From Streptomyces sp. SID9727 (GTDB lineage: Bacteria; Actinomycetota; Actinomycetes; Streptomycetales; Streptomycetaceae), in NCBI RefSeq assembly GCF_010550605.1, contig NZ_JAAGNI010000295.1:37693-101692 (forward strand): a stretch of DNA of 64,000 nucleotides. The letters are read 5' to 3'. Under the pieces are notes generated by a model. It saw nothing but the letters and a program-made list of their open reading frames with translations. It ran no database searches and was not told the DNA's origin. The position numbers and the translations under genes are program-made. Shown here piece by piece: positions 27,301-35,793 of this stretch (its first letter is position 1; each line of letters starts with the position of its first letter).

Positions 27301-30230
27301 TCGACGAACTGCACCTCAGCTCCATCACCGTCGGCCAGATCATGAACCAGGCCGCCCAGGAGCTGGGCATCTCCGCCCCCATGGTCACCACCGCGTTCGC
27401 CACCTCCACGCTGGGGCAACTCGCCGAACTCCTGGACGAGCTGGCGGAGCAGTCGCCCGACGACCACCAGCCGTCCGCCGCCCCCGGCGTCGCGAGCTGG
27501 GTCCGCCCGTTCGTGGTCGATTCGACACCGGCCGAGCTGCCCGGCGGCCCGGTGGCCGGTCCCGGTGGCGACTGGGAGGTCTTCGCCTCCGACCGGCACC
27601 CGCTGGCCGGCCCGCTGGCCGGGAAGCTGCGCGCGACCGGGCCCGGCGCGGGCGTCCTGCTCGCCCTGCCCCGCGACTGCGGTCAGGAGCACATCGGCCT
27701 GATGCTCGACGCCGCCCGAGCCGCACTCGACCCGGAACGGCGTGCCACCGGCACCCGGCTGGTCGCCGTCGGCGACCGCAGGGGAGCGGCGGGCCTGGCC
27801 AAGACGCTGCACCTGGAGGCACCGGACATCCCGGTCACCGTCGTCACCCTGCCGTTGCCCGGGGACATGACGGCCGACGCCGCCGAACGGATCAGCGTCC
27901 GGATCACCGCGGACGTCCTGGCCACCACCGGATTCAGTGAGGTGCACTACGACTCCGAGGGCGTGCGGCGGGAGCCGGTCCTGCGGGCGGTGGAGCTCGC
28001 GACGGACTCCACCCACCAGGCGCTGGACGACGGCGACGTCCTGCTGATCACCGGCGGCGGCAAGGGCATCACCGCCGAGTGCGCCATCTCGCTGGCCGGG
28101 CCGAGCGGCGCGGCGATCGGGCTGATGGGCCGCTCCGACCCCGCTGAGGACGCCGAACTCGCGGACAACCTGGCCCGTATGAAGGCGGCGGGCGTCCGGG
28201 TGCACTACGCGCGGGCCGACGTCACCGACGTCGACCAGGTCAAGGCCGCGGTCGGGGAGATCACCAAGGCCCTCGGCCCGGTCACCGGGCTGCTGCACGG
28301 TGCGGGCCGCAACCAGCCGCAGGCACTCGCCAACCTGGACGAGGACTCGTTCCGCCGCACACTGGCCACCAAGATCGACGGCGTGGAGGCCGTGCTGGCC
28401 GCGATCGACCCGGCGGCGCTGCGGCTCTTCGTGACCTTCGGCAGCATCATCGGCCGGGCGGGACTGCGCGGTGAGGCGGACTACGCCACCGCCAACGACT
28501 GGCTCACCGAGCTGACCGTCCAGTTCCAGCAGGACTACCCCGACTGCCGCTGCCTGGCGCTGGAGTGGTCGGTCTGGTCCGGTGCCGGCATGGGGGAGCG
28601 GCTGGGCGTTCTGGAGGGGCTGGTCCGCGAAGGCATCGAGCCGATCCCCGCCGACCAGGGCGTGGAGCTGCTCGGCCGGCTGCTGGCCGACACCCGTGTC
28701 CCGCCCGCCCTGGTGGTGATGGGCCGGGCCGGCGGCCTGCCGACGCTCACCCTGGAGCAGCGCGAACCCCCGCTGCTGCGGTTCCTGGAACGCGTCCAGG
28801 TCCACTACCCCGGCATCGAACTGGTCGCGGACGCCGAACTCGGCGCCGGCGGCGACCTCTACCTGGCCGACCACCTGCTGGACGGCGACCTGCTCTTCCC
28901 CGCCGTCCTCGGCATGGAGGCCATGACCCAGGTCGCCACCGCGTTGACCGGTCACCGGGACACGCCGGTGCTGGAGGACATGCGGTTCCTGCGGCCCATC
29001 GTGGTCCCGGTGAACGGCACGACGACCCTGCGGGTGGCCGCCCTGGTCACCGGACCGGGCACCGTCGAGGCGGTCGTGCGCAGCAGTGAGACCGGCTTCC
29101 AGGCCGACCACTTCCGGGCCACCCTGCGCTTCGGCGGGCCGGAGCCGGCCGGTCAGCCGGAGCCGGTCGGCGACCAGGTGCCGAGGGTGCCGCTGGCCCC
29201 CGGTGAGCTGTACGGACCGGTGCTCTTCCAGGGCGACCGCTTCCAGCGGCTGCTCGGCTACCGGGACCTGGCCGCCAAGCACTGCCTGGCCGAGATCGAC
29301 GACACCCCCCGGACCGACTGGTTCGCCGCCTACCACCCGGACGAACTGGTACTGGCCGATCCCGGTACGCGCGACGCGCTCATGCACTCCATCCAGGCGT
29401 GCGTGCCCGACGCCACGCTGCTGCCGGTGAGCGTGGAACGGCTGCGTCTCGCGGCCCGGCCGGCGCGACAGACCGGCCGACTGCTGTTCCTCGACGCTCG
29501 CGAGCGGTCCCGGGACGGCGACAGCTACCTCTACGACCTGGACGTCCGCGACGAGGAGGGCCGGCCGGTCGAGCGCTGGGAGGGACTGCTGCTGCGGGCG
29601 GTGCGCAAGCAGGACGGAGCCGGGCCCTGGCTCCCGGCCCTGCTCGGCCCCTTCCTGGAACGGCGCGCCGAGGCGGCGCTCGGCCACCCGCTGCGGTGTG
29701 TCGTGCTGCCCGGAGGCCCGATCGACGGGTCCTCGGTCGACGAGCGTCGGCAGCGCACCGCCCAGGCGGTGAGCTGGGCGCTGGGCCGTACCACCGAGGT
29801 GCACCACCGGCCCGACGGACGGCCCGAACTGGCCGACGGGCGACGGGTGTCCGCTTCGCACGCGGCGGGCGTCACCTTCGCCGTGGTCGCCGACCAGGCC
29901 GTCACCTGCGACGTCGAGGTGGCCGCCGAGCGGCCGGCCGAAGCGTGGGCGGCGCTGCTCGGCGCCGACGGCCTGGCGCTGGCGCGGCTGCTCGCCGAGG
30001 GGCGGGGCGAGGCGCTGAGCCTGGCCGCCACCCGGGTGTGGGGCGCGGTGGAGACACTGCGCAAGGCGGGCCACGCGGTGGCCGCGCTGAGTCTGGACGG
30101 CGACGAGGGACTGCCGGCCGGCTGGGTGGCCTTCCGCGGCGGCGCACACCGCATCACGTCCTTCGCGACCGCCTTGGAGGGCGTCGCCGATCCGGTGTCG
30201 TTCACCGTGCTGACCGAGGGGACCCGATGA
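24345..30230 (+). CDS. pksE: Enediyne polyketide synthase PksE (iterative type I)
   Basis: 1,961 residues, about the usual PKSE length. Domain order: KS (~20-455; Cys230 in VDGACSSSLL, His in EGHGTGTAVGD and GNFGHTKAAAG), AT (~600-905; Ser673 in GTGHSLGELTA), an ACP (~950-1035; LHLSSITVGQ with probable phosphopantetheine Ser993), KR (~1225-1460; LLITGGGKGITAE), DH (~1490-1740; LADHLLDGDLLFP) and a C-terminal integrated phosphopantetheinyl transferase (~1790-1961; CDVEVA, then ATRVWGAVETLRKAG). KS-AT-ACP-KR-DH-PPTase is diagnostic of enediyne synthases, which make a linear polyene on their own ACP. ATG overlaps unbU and the stop overlaps the thioesterase. 9- versus 10-membered type cannot be told by eye. 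Confidence 0.97.
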   Translation: MTASEPRPVTTAENDERAPSGRIAVVGIACRYPDAENPEQLWQNVLAGRRAFRKLPDQRMRAEDYYSPDPAAPDRFYSAKAAVIEGFEFDRVRYRVAGSTFRSTDMTHWLALDTAARALEDAGFPFGEGLADVNTGVIIGNTLTGEFSRANLMRLRWPYVRRTVGAALREQGWDDKALTAFLDSLEQRYKSAFPPIGEDTLAGGLANTIAGRICNHFDFKGGGFTVDGACSSSLLSVSTACDALARGTMDVAVAGGVDLSIDPFEVIGFAKTGALATGEMRVYDKGANGFWPGEGCGMLVLMRDEDARAQGRFRYATIAGWGYSSDGKGGITRPEASGHRLAIRRAYRTAGFGMETIGLLEGHGTGTAVGDATELRAFTEARRASGALAPAALSTVKGNFGHTKAAAGVAGLLKAILAVRHQVIPPATSHVDPHPELLGPEPALRVPDRAELWPEGMPIRAGVSSMGFGGINAHVVVEHADGLRRNALPSVTRKLVASRQDAELFLLDGADPEELREKATRLAEFCAQLSYAELGDLAATLQSTLDGRPLRAAVLVASPEQATERLTELAGQLAAGARSLLDTQGGVFLGSAGSAPRIAFLFPGQGAGRRGDGGALRRRFAAVDELYDRLSLPTDGDLVATDVAQPRIVAASVAGLRILDHLGIEAVRGTGHSLGELTALHWAGAIDEKTVLSTAGARGRIMAAAGDGDGTMAALATTPELAETLTAGEPVVIAGYNSPRQTVVSGPVAAVERVCALAAGQGVGTARINVSHAFHSPAVAPAAAGLAEHLATERFGPVGEGLVSTVTGGLLPADTDVVDLLTRQVLQPVRFTEALQEMDGEVDLLIEVGPGHVLKSLAAEILPDVPAVATEADALSLTGLLGTVAAAWTMGAPVRHSRLFAGRFTRPLPLDKEFSFFASPCESNGEDFVLEQSMPAALPELTALAPTAGTTAAGGENASSLDVLLRLAAERAELPVETVDPAANPLDELHLSSITVGQIMNQAAQELGISAPMVTTAFATSTLGQLAELLDELAEQSPDDHQPSAAPGVASWVRPFVVDSTPAELPGGPVAGPGGDWEVFASDRHPLAGPLAGKLRATGPGAGVLLALPRDCGQEHIGLMLDAARAALDPERRATGTRLVAVGDRRGAAGLAKTLHLEAPDIPVTVVTLPLPGDMTADAAERISVRITADVLATTGFSEVHYDSEGVRREPVLRAVELATDSTHQALDDGDVLLITGGGKGITAECAISLAGPSGAAIGLMGRSDPAEDAELADNLARMKAAGVRVHYARADVTDVDQVKAAVGEITKALGPVTGLLHGAGRNQPQALANLDEDSFRRTLATKIDGVEAVLAAIDPAALRLFVTFGSIIGRAGLRGEADYATANDWLTELTVQFQQDYPDCRCLALEWSVWSGAGMGERLGVLEGLVREGIEPIPADQGVELLGRLLADTRVPPALVVMGRAGGLPTLTLEQREPPLLRFLERVQVHYPGIELVADAELGAGGDLYLADHLLDGDLLFPAVLGMEAMTQVATALTGHRDTPVLEDMRFLRPIVVPVNGTTTLRVAALVTGPGTVEAVVRSSETGFQADHFRATLRFGGPEPAGQPEPVGDQVPRVPLAPGELYGPVLFQGDRFQRLLGYRDLAAKHCLAEIDDTPRTDWFAAYHPDELVLADPGTRDALMHSIQACVPDATLLPVSVERLRLAARPARQTGRLLFLDARERSRDGDSYLYDLDVRDEEGRPVERWEGLLLRAVRKQDGAGPWLPALLGPFLERRAEAALGHPLRCVVLPGGPIDGSSVDERRQRTAQAVSWALGRTTEVHHRPDGRPELADGRRVSASHAAGVTFAVVADQAVTCDVEVAAERPAEAWAALLGADGLALARLLAEGRGEALSLAATRVWGAVETLRKAGHAVAALSLDGDEGLPAGWVAFRGGAHRITSFATALEGVADPVSFTVLTEGTR

Positions 30231-30703
30231 CGCAACCGGACTACTACGAGTACCGCCACCTGGTCGGCTTCGAGGAGACCAACCTCGTCGGCAACGTCTA
30301 CTACGTCAACTACCTCCGCTGGCAGGGCCGCTGCCGGGAGATGTTCCTGCGTGACCGGGCCCCCGACGTGCTCGCCGACATCCGGGCCGACCTCAAGCTG
30401 TTCACCCTGAAGGTGGACTGCGAGTTCTTCGCCGAGATCACCGCCTTCGACGAACTGTCCATCCGGATGCGGCTGCTGGACCTCACACAGACCCAGGTCG
30501 CCTTCACCTTCGACTACGTGCGGCTCGGGCCCGACGGAAGCGAGACCCTGGTCGCGCGCGGGCAGCAGAGGATCGCCTGCATGCGCGGTCCCAACACCGA
30601 CACCCGCCCGACCAGGGTCCCCGAGCCGCTGCGGCTCGCCCTGGTTCCTTACGGCGTCTCCGGTACGGCGTCCTCCCGGGCGCTCACCACTACTGCGGGG
30701 TGA
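30227..30703 (+). CDS. Enediyne thioesterase (TEBC/E10 type, hot-dog fold)
   Basis: 158 residues. It starts YYEYRHLVGFEETNLVGNVYYVNYLRWQGRCREMF in register with TEBC enzymes; the tract NLVGNVYYVNYLRWQG is the conserved hot-dog helix region of the 4-hydroxybenzoyl-CoA thioesterase family. The Glu-Glu-Thr-Asn segment replaces the catalytic Asp/Glu of other hot-dogs, as in CalE7/SgcE10. It releases the polyene from PksE. ATG overlaps the pksE stop by 4 bp. Confidence 0.95.
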   Translation: MTQPDYYEYRHLVGFEETNLVGNVYYVNYLRWQGRCREMFLRDRAPDVLADIRADLKLFTLKVDCEFFAEITAFDELSIRMRLLDLTQTQVAFTFDYVRLGPDGSETLVARGQQRIACMRGPNTDTRPTRVPEPLRLALVPYGVSGTASSRALTTTAG

Positions 30704-30708
30704 TCCAC

Positions 30709-31278
30709 ATGTCCATCGTCCCATCCGCCTCCGTTCCGCTGCCCGGTCCGCTCGACCTGCCGCCACTTCCGGCGGAGGCGCCCGAGGCGGACATCCACGA
30801 CCGTCGCGCACTGCGCGGGGTGCTCGGGCGTTTCGCCACCGGGGTGACCGTACTGACCGCGGGACGCGACGCGCCGCGCGGCATGACCGCCAACTCCTTC
30901 ACCTCCGTCTCCCTCGATCCGGCCCAGGTGCTGGTGTGCGTCGTGAAGTCGGCGGCCATCCACCAACTCGTGCTGGCCGAGCAGGCCTTCGCGGTCTCGG
31001 TGCTCAGCCGGGACCAGGAATGGGTGGCCCGCCACTTCGCCGACCACTCCCGCCCGCGCGGTGCGGCGGAGTTCGCCGGCATCGACCACGAACCCGGCCG
31101 GCACACCGGGGCCCCCGTGCTGGACCACGTCCAGGCCTGGCTGGAGTGCCGGCTCAGCGCCATCCACGACGGGGGTGACCACACCATCTTCGTGGGCTCG
31201 GTACTGGGTGCGGGCAATGCGTCGGGCGAGGATCCGCTGCTCTTCCTCGGCGGGGCCTTCCGCCGCGTCGCCGCCTGA
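30709..31278 (+). CDS. Flavin reductase (NAD(P)H:FMN/FAD, HpaC/SgcE6-like)
   Basis: 189 residues. The flavin-reductase-like split-barrel motifs are visible: RRALRGVLGRFATGVTVLTA, GMTANSFTSVSLDPAQVLVCV and FAVSVLSRDQEWVARHFA. Enzymes of this type give reduced flavin to two-component monooxygenases; one candidate client is the acyl-CoA-dehydrogenase-like protein at 42724. The ATG at 30709 has GCGGGG upstream; a GTG at 30700 overlapping the thioesterase stop is the alternative. Last gene of the core operon; two hairpins follow. Confidence 0.92.
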   Translation: MSIVPSASVPLPGPLDLPPLPAEAPEADIHDRRALRGVLGRFATGVTVLTAGRDAPRGMTANSFTSVSLDPAQVLVCVVKSAAIHQLVLAEQAFAVSVLSRDQEWVARHFADHSRPRGAAEFAGIDHEPGRHTGAPVLDHVQAWLECRLSAIHDGGDHTIFVGSVLGAGNASGEDPLLFLGGAFRRVAA

Positions 31279-31292
31279 CCCCGGATCGCACA

Positions 31293-31325
31293 GGAAGCCC
31301 GGCCGGCTGCCCCGGCCGGGCTTCC
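31293..31325. terminator. Terminator of the core enediyne operon
   Basis: 14-bp perfect inverted repeat GGAAGCCCGGCCGG with a 5-nt loop, 15 bp after the flavin reductase stop. Confidence 0.8.
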
Positions 31326-31385
31326 CGCGTCGCCTGCCGCACCCGCGTCGCCGCCACGCCCCGCGGCGGACTCCGGAACGCGAAC

Positions 31386-31418
31386 GGCCGCCCCGGGCCA
31401 CTGCTGCCCGGGGCGGCC
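31386..31418. terminator. Terminator of the P450 gene
   Basis: 13-bp perfect inverted repeat GGCCGCCCCGGGC with a 7-nt loop, 32 bp past the stop of the minus-strand P450 gene. Confidence 0.75.
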
Positions 31419-31449
31419 ATCGGCGTGACCGATCTCTTCCCGCACACCG

Positions 31450-32847
31450 TCAGTTCCGCGCCTCCACGGTCATCGGCAGGCCGCCCTTGACCCGCAGGGT
31501 CAGCATCGGCTCGGCCCGTACCCTGTGGCCCGGCGGGACTGACAGCCGCAGCCGGCGCAGCAGGACGGCGAGCACCACCGTGGCCTCCATCATCCCCAGG
31601 CTGCTGCCGACACAGACCCGAGGTCCCGCACCGAAGGGTACGTAGCTGTACCGGTGCCGGTCCGCGGAGCGGCCCTTGGCGAACCGTTCCGGGTCGAACC
31701 GGTCCGGGTCCTCCCAGAAGTCCGGGTGCCGGTGCAGCGTGTAGGGGCACAGCACCACATCGGCGCCGGCCGGAACCCGGTAGCCGCCGATCTCGTCCGC
31801 CGCCAGCGCCCTGCGCGGCAGCAGCCACACCGCCGGGTACAGCCGCATCACCTCCTGGAGCACCATCGACGTGTACGTGAGCCGGTGGAAGTCCTCGATG
31901 GCCGGCAGCCGGTCGCCCAGCACCTCGTCGACCTCGGCGCGTACCCGGTCGCCCGCCTCGGGGTGCCGGTCCAAGAGGTACAGCGTCCAGTTGAGGGTGC
32001 TGGCGGTGGTGTCGTGCCCGGCGAGCAGCAGGGTGATCAGCTCGTCGCGCATCCGGTTCTGCCGGACCGTCGGATCCCGCTCGTCGGCCGTCGCGTCGAT
32101 GAGGCGCGAGAGCACGTCGTCGCGGGTGCCGTCGGAAGCCGGGTGCTGTTCCCGCTCCTGGGCGAGCGCGGCCACGATGCGGTTCAGTTCGGCCCGCGCC
32201 CTGCGGAACCGCAGCTGCAGGGGCAGCGGTACCCAGGTGGGCACCGAACTCAGGCTCATCATCTCGAAGACGGCCTGGTCCTGGACGATCTCGAAGGCCT
32301 CGCCGATGGACTCGTACGCGCCCAGATCCGCGTCCAGCAGCGAGCGGCCGAGCACCCCGAGGGTGAGCCCGGTCATCTCCTGCCGGATGTCCACCGCTCC
32401 CGCGCCCGCCGACCGCCTCAGCCGGTCGGCCAGCAGCAGCGCCTCCTCGCCGATGGCCCCGACCTGCCGGTTGATCCGGCGCGGCTGGAACGCCGGCTGG
32501 ATCACCTTGCGCTGGGCACGCCACAGCGGGCCCTCACTGGTCAGCAGGCCGTTGCCGAGCGCGCGGCGGGCGTGCACCAGACCGATGCCCTTGTGGTAGT
32601 TGGCGCTGTTGTCGGTCAGCACCCGGCGGATGTGGTCGGGGTGGTTGAAGAAGTACAGGGTCTTGGGGCCGAGCGGCAGCCGTACCGCGTCGCCGTAGGT
32701 GGCCGCCGCCTCGGTCATCACCGCCAGCCGGTCGGATGCCATGCGGGCCAGGAGCACCGGGGTGCCGGCCCGCGACGGCCCCGGTGGCCGACGCGGCCGG
32801 CCGCCGCCCGGCCGGGCCGGGGCCGGTACCGAGTCCACGCCGGTCAT
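31450..32847 (-). CDS. Cytochrome P450
   Basis: 465 residues. P450 landmarks: GPLWRAQRKVIQPAFQ (C-helix, Trp-x3-Arg), LLLAGHDTTASTLNW (I-helix oxygen groove), VLQEVMRLYP (ExxR), DRFDPERF, and the haem loop FGAGPRVCVGSSL with Cys412 as iron ligand. It resembles the bacterial P450s closest to eukaryotic types (CYP102/110 style) more than CYP105. A Pro-rich N-terminus without membrane anchor. The start overlaps the unbL stop by 4 bp. Likely oxygenates the enediyne scaffold. Confidence 0.93.
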   Translation of the reverse strand: MTGVDSVPAPARPGGGRPRRPPGPSRAGTPVLLARMASDRLAVMTEAAATYGDAVRLPLGPKTLYFFNHPDHIRRVLTDNSANYHKGIGLVHARRALGNGLLTSEGPLWRAQRKVIQPAFQPRRINRQVGAIGEEALLLADRLRRSAGAGAVDIRQEMTGLTLGVLGRSLLDADLGAYESIGEAFEIVQDQAVFEMMSLSSVPTWVPLPLQLRFRRARAELNRIVAALAQEREQHPASDGTRDDVLSRLIDATADERDPTVRQNRMRDELITLLLAGHDTTASTLNWTLYLLDRHPEAGDRVRAEVDEVLGDRLPAIEDFHRLTYTSMVLQEVMRLYPAVWLLPRRALAADEIGGYRVPAGADVVLCPYTLHRHPDFWEDPDRFDPERFAKGRSADRHRYSYVPFGAGPRVCVGSSLGMMEATVVLAVLLRRLRLSVPPGHRVRAEPMLTLRVKGGLPMTVEARN

Positions 32848-33827
32848 GCCCGTGCCTCGGGGGCGTCGCTGGAGACCCGCTCGGCGATCTCCCGGCGCCA
32901 TACCTCGTACGCCGTCAGCCGGCCGTCCACGACGGGATCGGGCCGGGCCCGCGAGCAGACCTCGGTGACCTGCTGCGGGCTCATCCCGCAGAGCAGTTGC
33001 GCGGCCATCTCGGTGTGCGGTGTCAGCAGCCCGGACTCCACCCGGGTGGTCGAGGCGAAGGCCACGCCCTGGGCGAGTTGCGGCCGGTAGCGGCCGGCCC
33101 GTTCGAGCAGGTGCAGCAGCTCGGCCTGGTCGGCACCGCCGGCGTAGCAGGCGGCCAGGCCGACCCCGCTGTAGAGGTCGGCACGCCGGTCGGCCGCGAA
33201 GCTGTCCACCAGGTCGGAGACCACGGCCGGGTCGGTGCCGCCGATGAACCAGAGCGCCCGCCCGATGCCCTGGTCGACGGCGTGCCCGGCGTACCGCCGG
33301 GTCTCGTCGCCGGGCCACGGGAAGGACCGGTCCCGGTACTGCTCGCGCACATAGCGCTGGGTACGGAAGTAGGCCTGGTGGAATCCGTATCCGTCCAGGG
33401 CCAGCCAGCGCAGCAGGGGGTCGGCGGGCGCGATGGACGCCCACCGGAAGCGGGGCAGCCGGGCCATCGCCCAGCCGACCCCGACGTGCACCATGTAGTC
33501 GTGCGGGGCGCCGTGGCCCGCCAGGAAGGCCGCTATCCGGCCGTTGCCGGGTATCGGAAGTCCGTCCAGCATGGCCAGTCCCATCGCCGCGCCCTCGTAG
33601 GCGAAGCCGCGGAACCGCACCGGGACCTGTTCCAGCCGCTGGTGCGCCTCGTCCTGGTCGCGTGCCTCGACGGCGAACGCGTACCCGTCGAGGAAAGTCC
33701 CCCCGACCGTTTCGAGCGTCTCCCGCGCCTCGGGGCTCTTCTCGTGGAAGCCCCGGGTCGACAGCTTGGTCTCGTTGTGGCTCGGTGTCATCAGACGGCG
33801 CCTGACCGCTCGCCAGCTCGCGCTCAT
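32844..33827 (-). CDS. unbL: Enediyne biosynthesis protein UnbL (DUF1702 family)
   Basis: 327 residues. It aligns by eye to the UnbL/DUF1702 proteins that accompany enediyne PKSs: GGTFLDGYAFAVEA, RGFAYEGAAMGLAMLD, HVGVGWAMARL, LDGYGFHQAYFRTQRYV, RALWFIGGTDP, YSGVGLAACYAGG and FASTTRVESGLLTPHTE. No membrane segment. Function unknown, but needed for enediyne formation in known clusters. ATG at 33827 is favoured; a start at 33878 would add 17 residues. It diverges from the membrane gene at 34093. Confidence 0.92.
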   Translation of the reverse strand: MSASWRAVRRRLMTPSHNETKLSTRGFHEKSPEARETLETVGGTFLDGYAFAVEARDQDEAHQRLEQVPVRFRGFAYEGAAMGLAMLDGLPIPGNGRIAAFLAGHGAPHDYMVHVGVGWAMARLPRFRWASIAPADPLLRWLALDGYGFHQAYFRTQRYVREQYRDRSFPWPGDETRRYAGHAVDQGIGRALWFIGGTDPAVVSDLVDSFAADRRADLYSGVGLAACYAGGADQAELLHLLERAGRYRPQLAQGVAFASTTRVESGLLTPHTEMAAQLLCGMSPQQVTEVCSRARPDPVVDGRLTAYEVWRREIAERVSSDAPEARA

Positions 33828-34092
33828 CGTTGCCCTCCAGCCCGCCGCGCGCCCGGACGGCCGCAGCTCCGGTTTCATGCTCCGGTTCCACGGCCCGCCG
33901 TACTACTTCTGCCGTGCCGGCCCCGGGCAATTCAGGAGTAGGCACGGAAGGGGTCGGGTCCCGACAATCAGTCGCGTCGCCCGCACGTCCCCACACCGAG
34001 GTCCCGCCATGCGGCCGTCCCGCACGTGAGCGGCCGCAAGCGAGACCTCGTGCACCGGTTCCGGCACCGCCCCAGCCCAGAGGAGACCTCAC

Positions 34093-35064
34093 ATGTCCGG
34101 TACCACCACCTCCGTTCCGGCCCCGACGGCACCGCCGCACGCCACGTCGCTCTTCGTCAACGGCCTGTTCCCACGCCGTCGGGTCCTGCTCCTCGTGCTC
34201 AGCCTGCTCGGCGGCTTACTGATCGCCTACGCATGGTCCTCGAAGCTGGCGGACGACGAGATCGGCTTCCGCACCGCGAGCCAACTCCTCGGTCATGACG
34301 CCAAGGACACGCCGCTGACGGGCATCGCCTCCGGGGTGCTCTTCGCCCTGGTGTCCGGGCTGGCCGGCTCCTTCACGGCCTGCAACGTGGCCGTGTTCGG
34401 AGCGGTGGGTCCGCTGGTCGGGCAGATCAGCCTGACCCGTCGTCAGCGGTTGGCACACGCGCTGCGGCCGCTGGGCTGGATGGCGGCCGGCATGCTGCCG
34501 GTCTCGGCCGCCTACGGGGTGCTGGTCGGTCTGGTCGGCACTCACATGCCGCAGTTCTCGATGGCGCAGACGCACGGCATCTCACCCCGGATCGCCCAGG
34601 CCATGATCGTGTACGGGGTGCTCGGCCTGTTCATGCTGGCGCTCGGGCTGGCCGCGGCCGGACTGGTCCCCGACCCGCTGGCAGCGGTCTCGCGCCGGCA
34701 CCCGAACGCTCCGCTGGTGCTGATCGGCGCCATGGTCGGCGCCTTCCTGATCGGCCGCCCCTACCCGCTGTTCCGCAACCTGTTCCGGCAGGCCGCCGAG
34801 GAACACAACCCGCTCTACGGAGCAGTCGCCTTCTCGCTCCAGTCCATCGGCAACTTCGCGGTGATGGCGGTGCTCTTCCTGTTCCTGTCCTACACCCTCA
34901 GCCGGCCCGTCCAGCGCTGGCTGGCCACCAAGCCGGGCCGGGTGGCGGCACTGACCGCGTCCGCGTTCCTGGTGGCCGGCGCGTTCACGGTCATCTACTG
35001 GGACATCCGGATGCTGGGCAGGCTCGATTACATATGGTTCCCGACGGCTCCCTGGAACGCGTAG
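34093..35064 (+). CDS. Polytopic membrane protein of the enediyne region, TTA-containing
   Basis: 323 residues with about seven hydrophobic segments (~30-47, 77-110, 125-147, 171-193, 208-222, 255-280, 292-310). The second one holds GSFTACNVAVFGAVGPL, faintly like the membrane core of CcdA/DsbD thiol transporters, but a single Cys is present there. I cannot assign a function. Leu42 is encoded by TTA (34216-34218), the rare codon that makes translation depend on the bldA tRNA in Streptomyces. GAGGAG is 9 nt before the ATG. It shares a divergent 265-bp promoter region with unbL. Confidence 0.8.
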   Translation: MSGTTTSVPAPTAPPHATSLFVNGLFPRRRVLLLVLSLLGGLLIAYAWSSKLADDEIGFRTASQLLGHDAKDTPLTGIASGVLFALVSGLAGSFTACNVAVFGAVGPLVGQISLTRRQRLAHALRPLGWMAAGMLPVSAAYGVLVGLVGTHMPQFSMAQTHGISPRIAQAMIVYGVLGLFMLALGLAAAGLVPDPLAAVSRRHPNAPLVLIGAMVGAFLIGRPYPLFRNLFRQAAEEHNPLYGAVAFSLQSIGNFAVMAVLFLFLSYTLSRPVQRWLATKPGRVAALTASAFLVAGAFTVIYWDIRMLGRLDYIWFPTAPWNA

Positions 35065-35095
35065 CGGGTCTCCCTCCACCCCGGCGGAACCACCA

Positions 35096-35133
35096 ACGGC
35101 GGCTCCGGGCCCTACTGGGTCCGGAGCCGCCGT
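35096..35133. terminator. Terminator between membrane gene and tetR
   Basis: 13-bp perfect inverted repeat ACGGCGGCTCCGG with a 12-nt loop. Its right half overlaps the last codons of the convergent TetR gene. Confidence 0.7.
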
Positions 35134-35762
35134 CGTGTGGCCCTGGCCAGGGACTCCTGGGCGCGCTGAGGGTCGTCCCCCGCGCCCAGGATCATTCCGC
35201 CCACCTGCGCCTCGAAGCAGACGTCCGCGGTGTTGGGCTCGACCAGGTAGCCGCCGAGGTCCAGGGTGACCAGCCCGTGCAGGGCGATCCACAGCTGGTG
35301 CGCGACCAGTTCGGGGTCGAAGGGGCGGAAGCGGCCGGTCGCGGCGCAGCGCTTGACCGCTCCGACGAGGATGTCCAGGGTGTAGCGGCCGTGCTGCCGG
35401 TCGGCGTCGGTGAGGGAGAAGCCGCTGAGGCCCGACCCGCCGAACATCACGTTGTACAGGTGCCAGTGCTCCCGGGCGTTGTCCCGGTACGCCCAGCCGA
35501 GTGCGAGCACGTCGGCGACCGGGTCGTCGCTCTCCTCGACCGCCCTCATCCGGTCGCCGAGCAGCCTGAACCCCTCGTGGACCATCGCGCGCACCAGGTC
35601 GTCCATTCCGCCGAAGTACGTGTAGACGGCCGTGGTCGAGGTGCCCACCATGGCTGCCAGCTTGCGGGTGGACAGTGCGGCCGGCCCCTCCTCGCCGAGC
35701 AGCTTCGCCGCGGCGTCGATGAGTTGGGGACGGAGATTCGGGTCAACGGGTCGTGGGCTCAC
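35112..35762 (-). CDS. TetR-family repressor
   Basis: 216 residues. The N-terminal helix-turn-helix is LSTRKLAAMVGTSTTAVYTYF (~30-50), typical TetR. The C-terminal domain resembles the TetR_C WHG-type (ALGWAYRDNAREHWHLYNVMFG). The GTG at 35762 has AAGG directly abutting it and CATACT about 6 nt further upstream, so the mRNA may be leaderless. It diverges from the carotenoid oxygenase gene, with two palindromes between them, and probably represses that gene and itself. Confidence 0.88.
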   Translation of the reverse strand: MSPRPVDPNLRPQLIDAAAKLLGEEGPAALSTRKLAAMVGTSTTAVYTYFGGMDDLVRAMVHEGFRLLGDRMRAVEESDDPVADVLALGWAYRDNAREHWHLYNVMFGGSGLSGFSLTDADRQHGRYTLDILVGAVKRCAATGRFRPFDPELVAHQLWIALHGLVTLDLGGYLVEPNTADVCFEAQVGGMILGAGDDPQRAQESLARATRRRLRTQ

Positions 35763-35793
35763 CCTTGACAGTATGGCGGGGCGGCTGTGACGC

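Noticed and set aside
26970..30149. 1,059-codon open frame on the minus strand opposite pksE
   Set aside because: It is a GC-bias shadow of pksE: low-complexity Gly/Arg/Val/Gln-rich translation, no domain, and the plus strand shows clear PKS domains.
32850..34140. Upstream extension of the P450 frame (frame open to 34140)
   Set aside because: The extension overlaps unbL and is Arg/Gly-rich noise; the P450 protein starts well at 32847.
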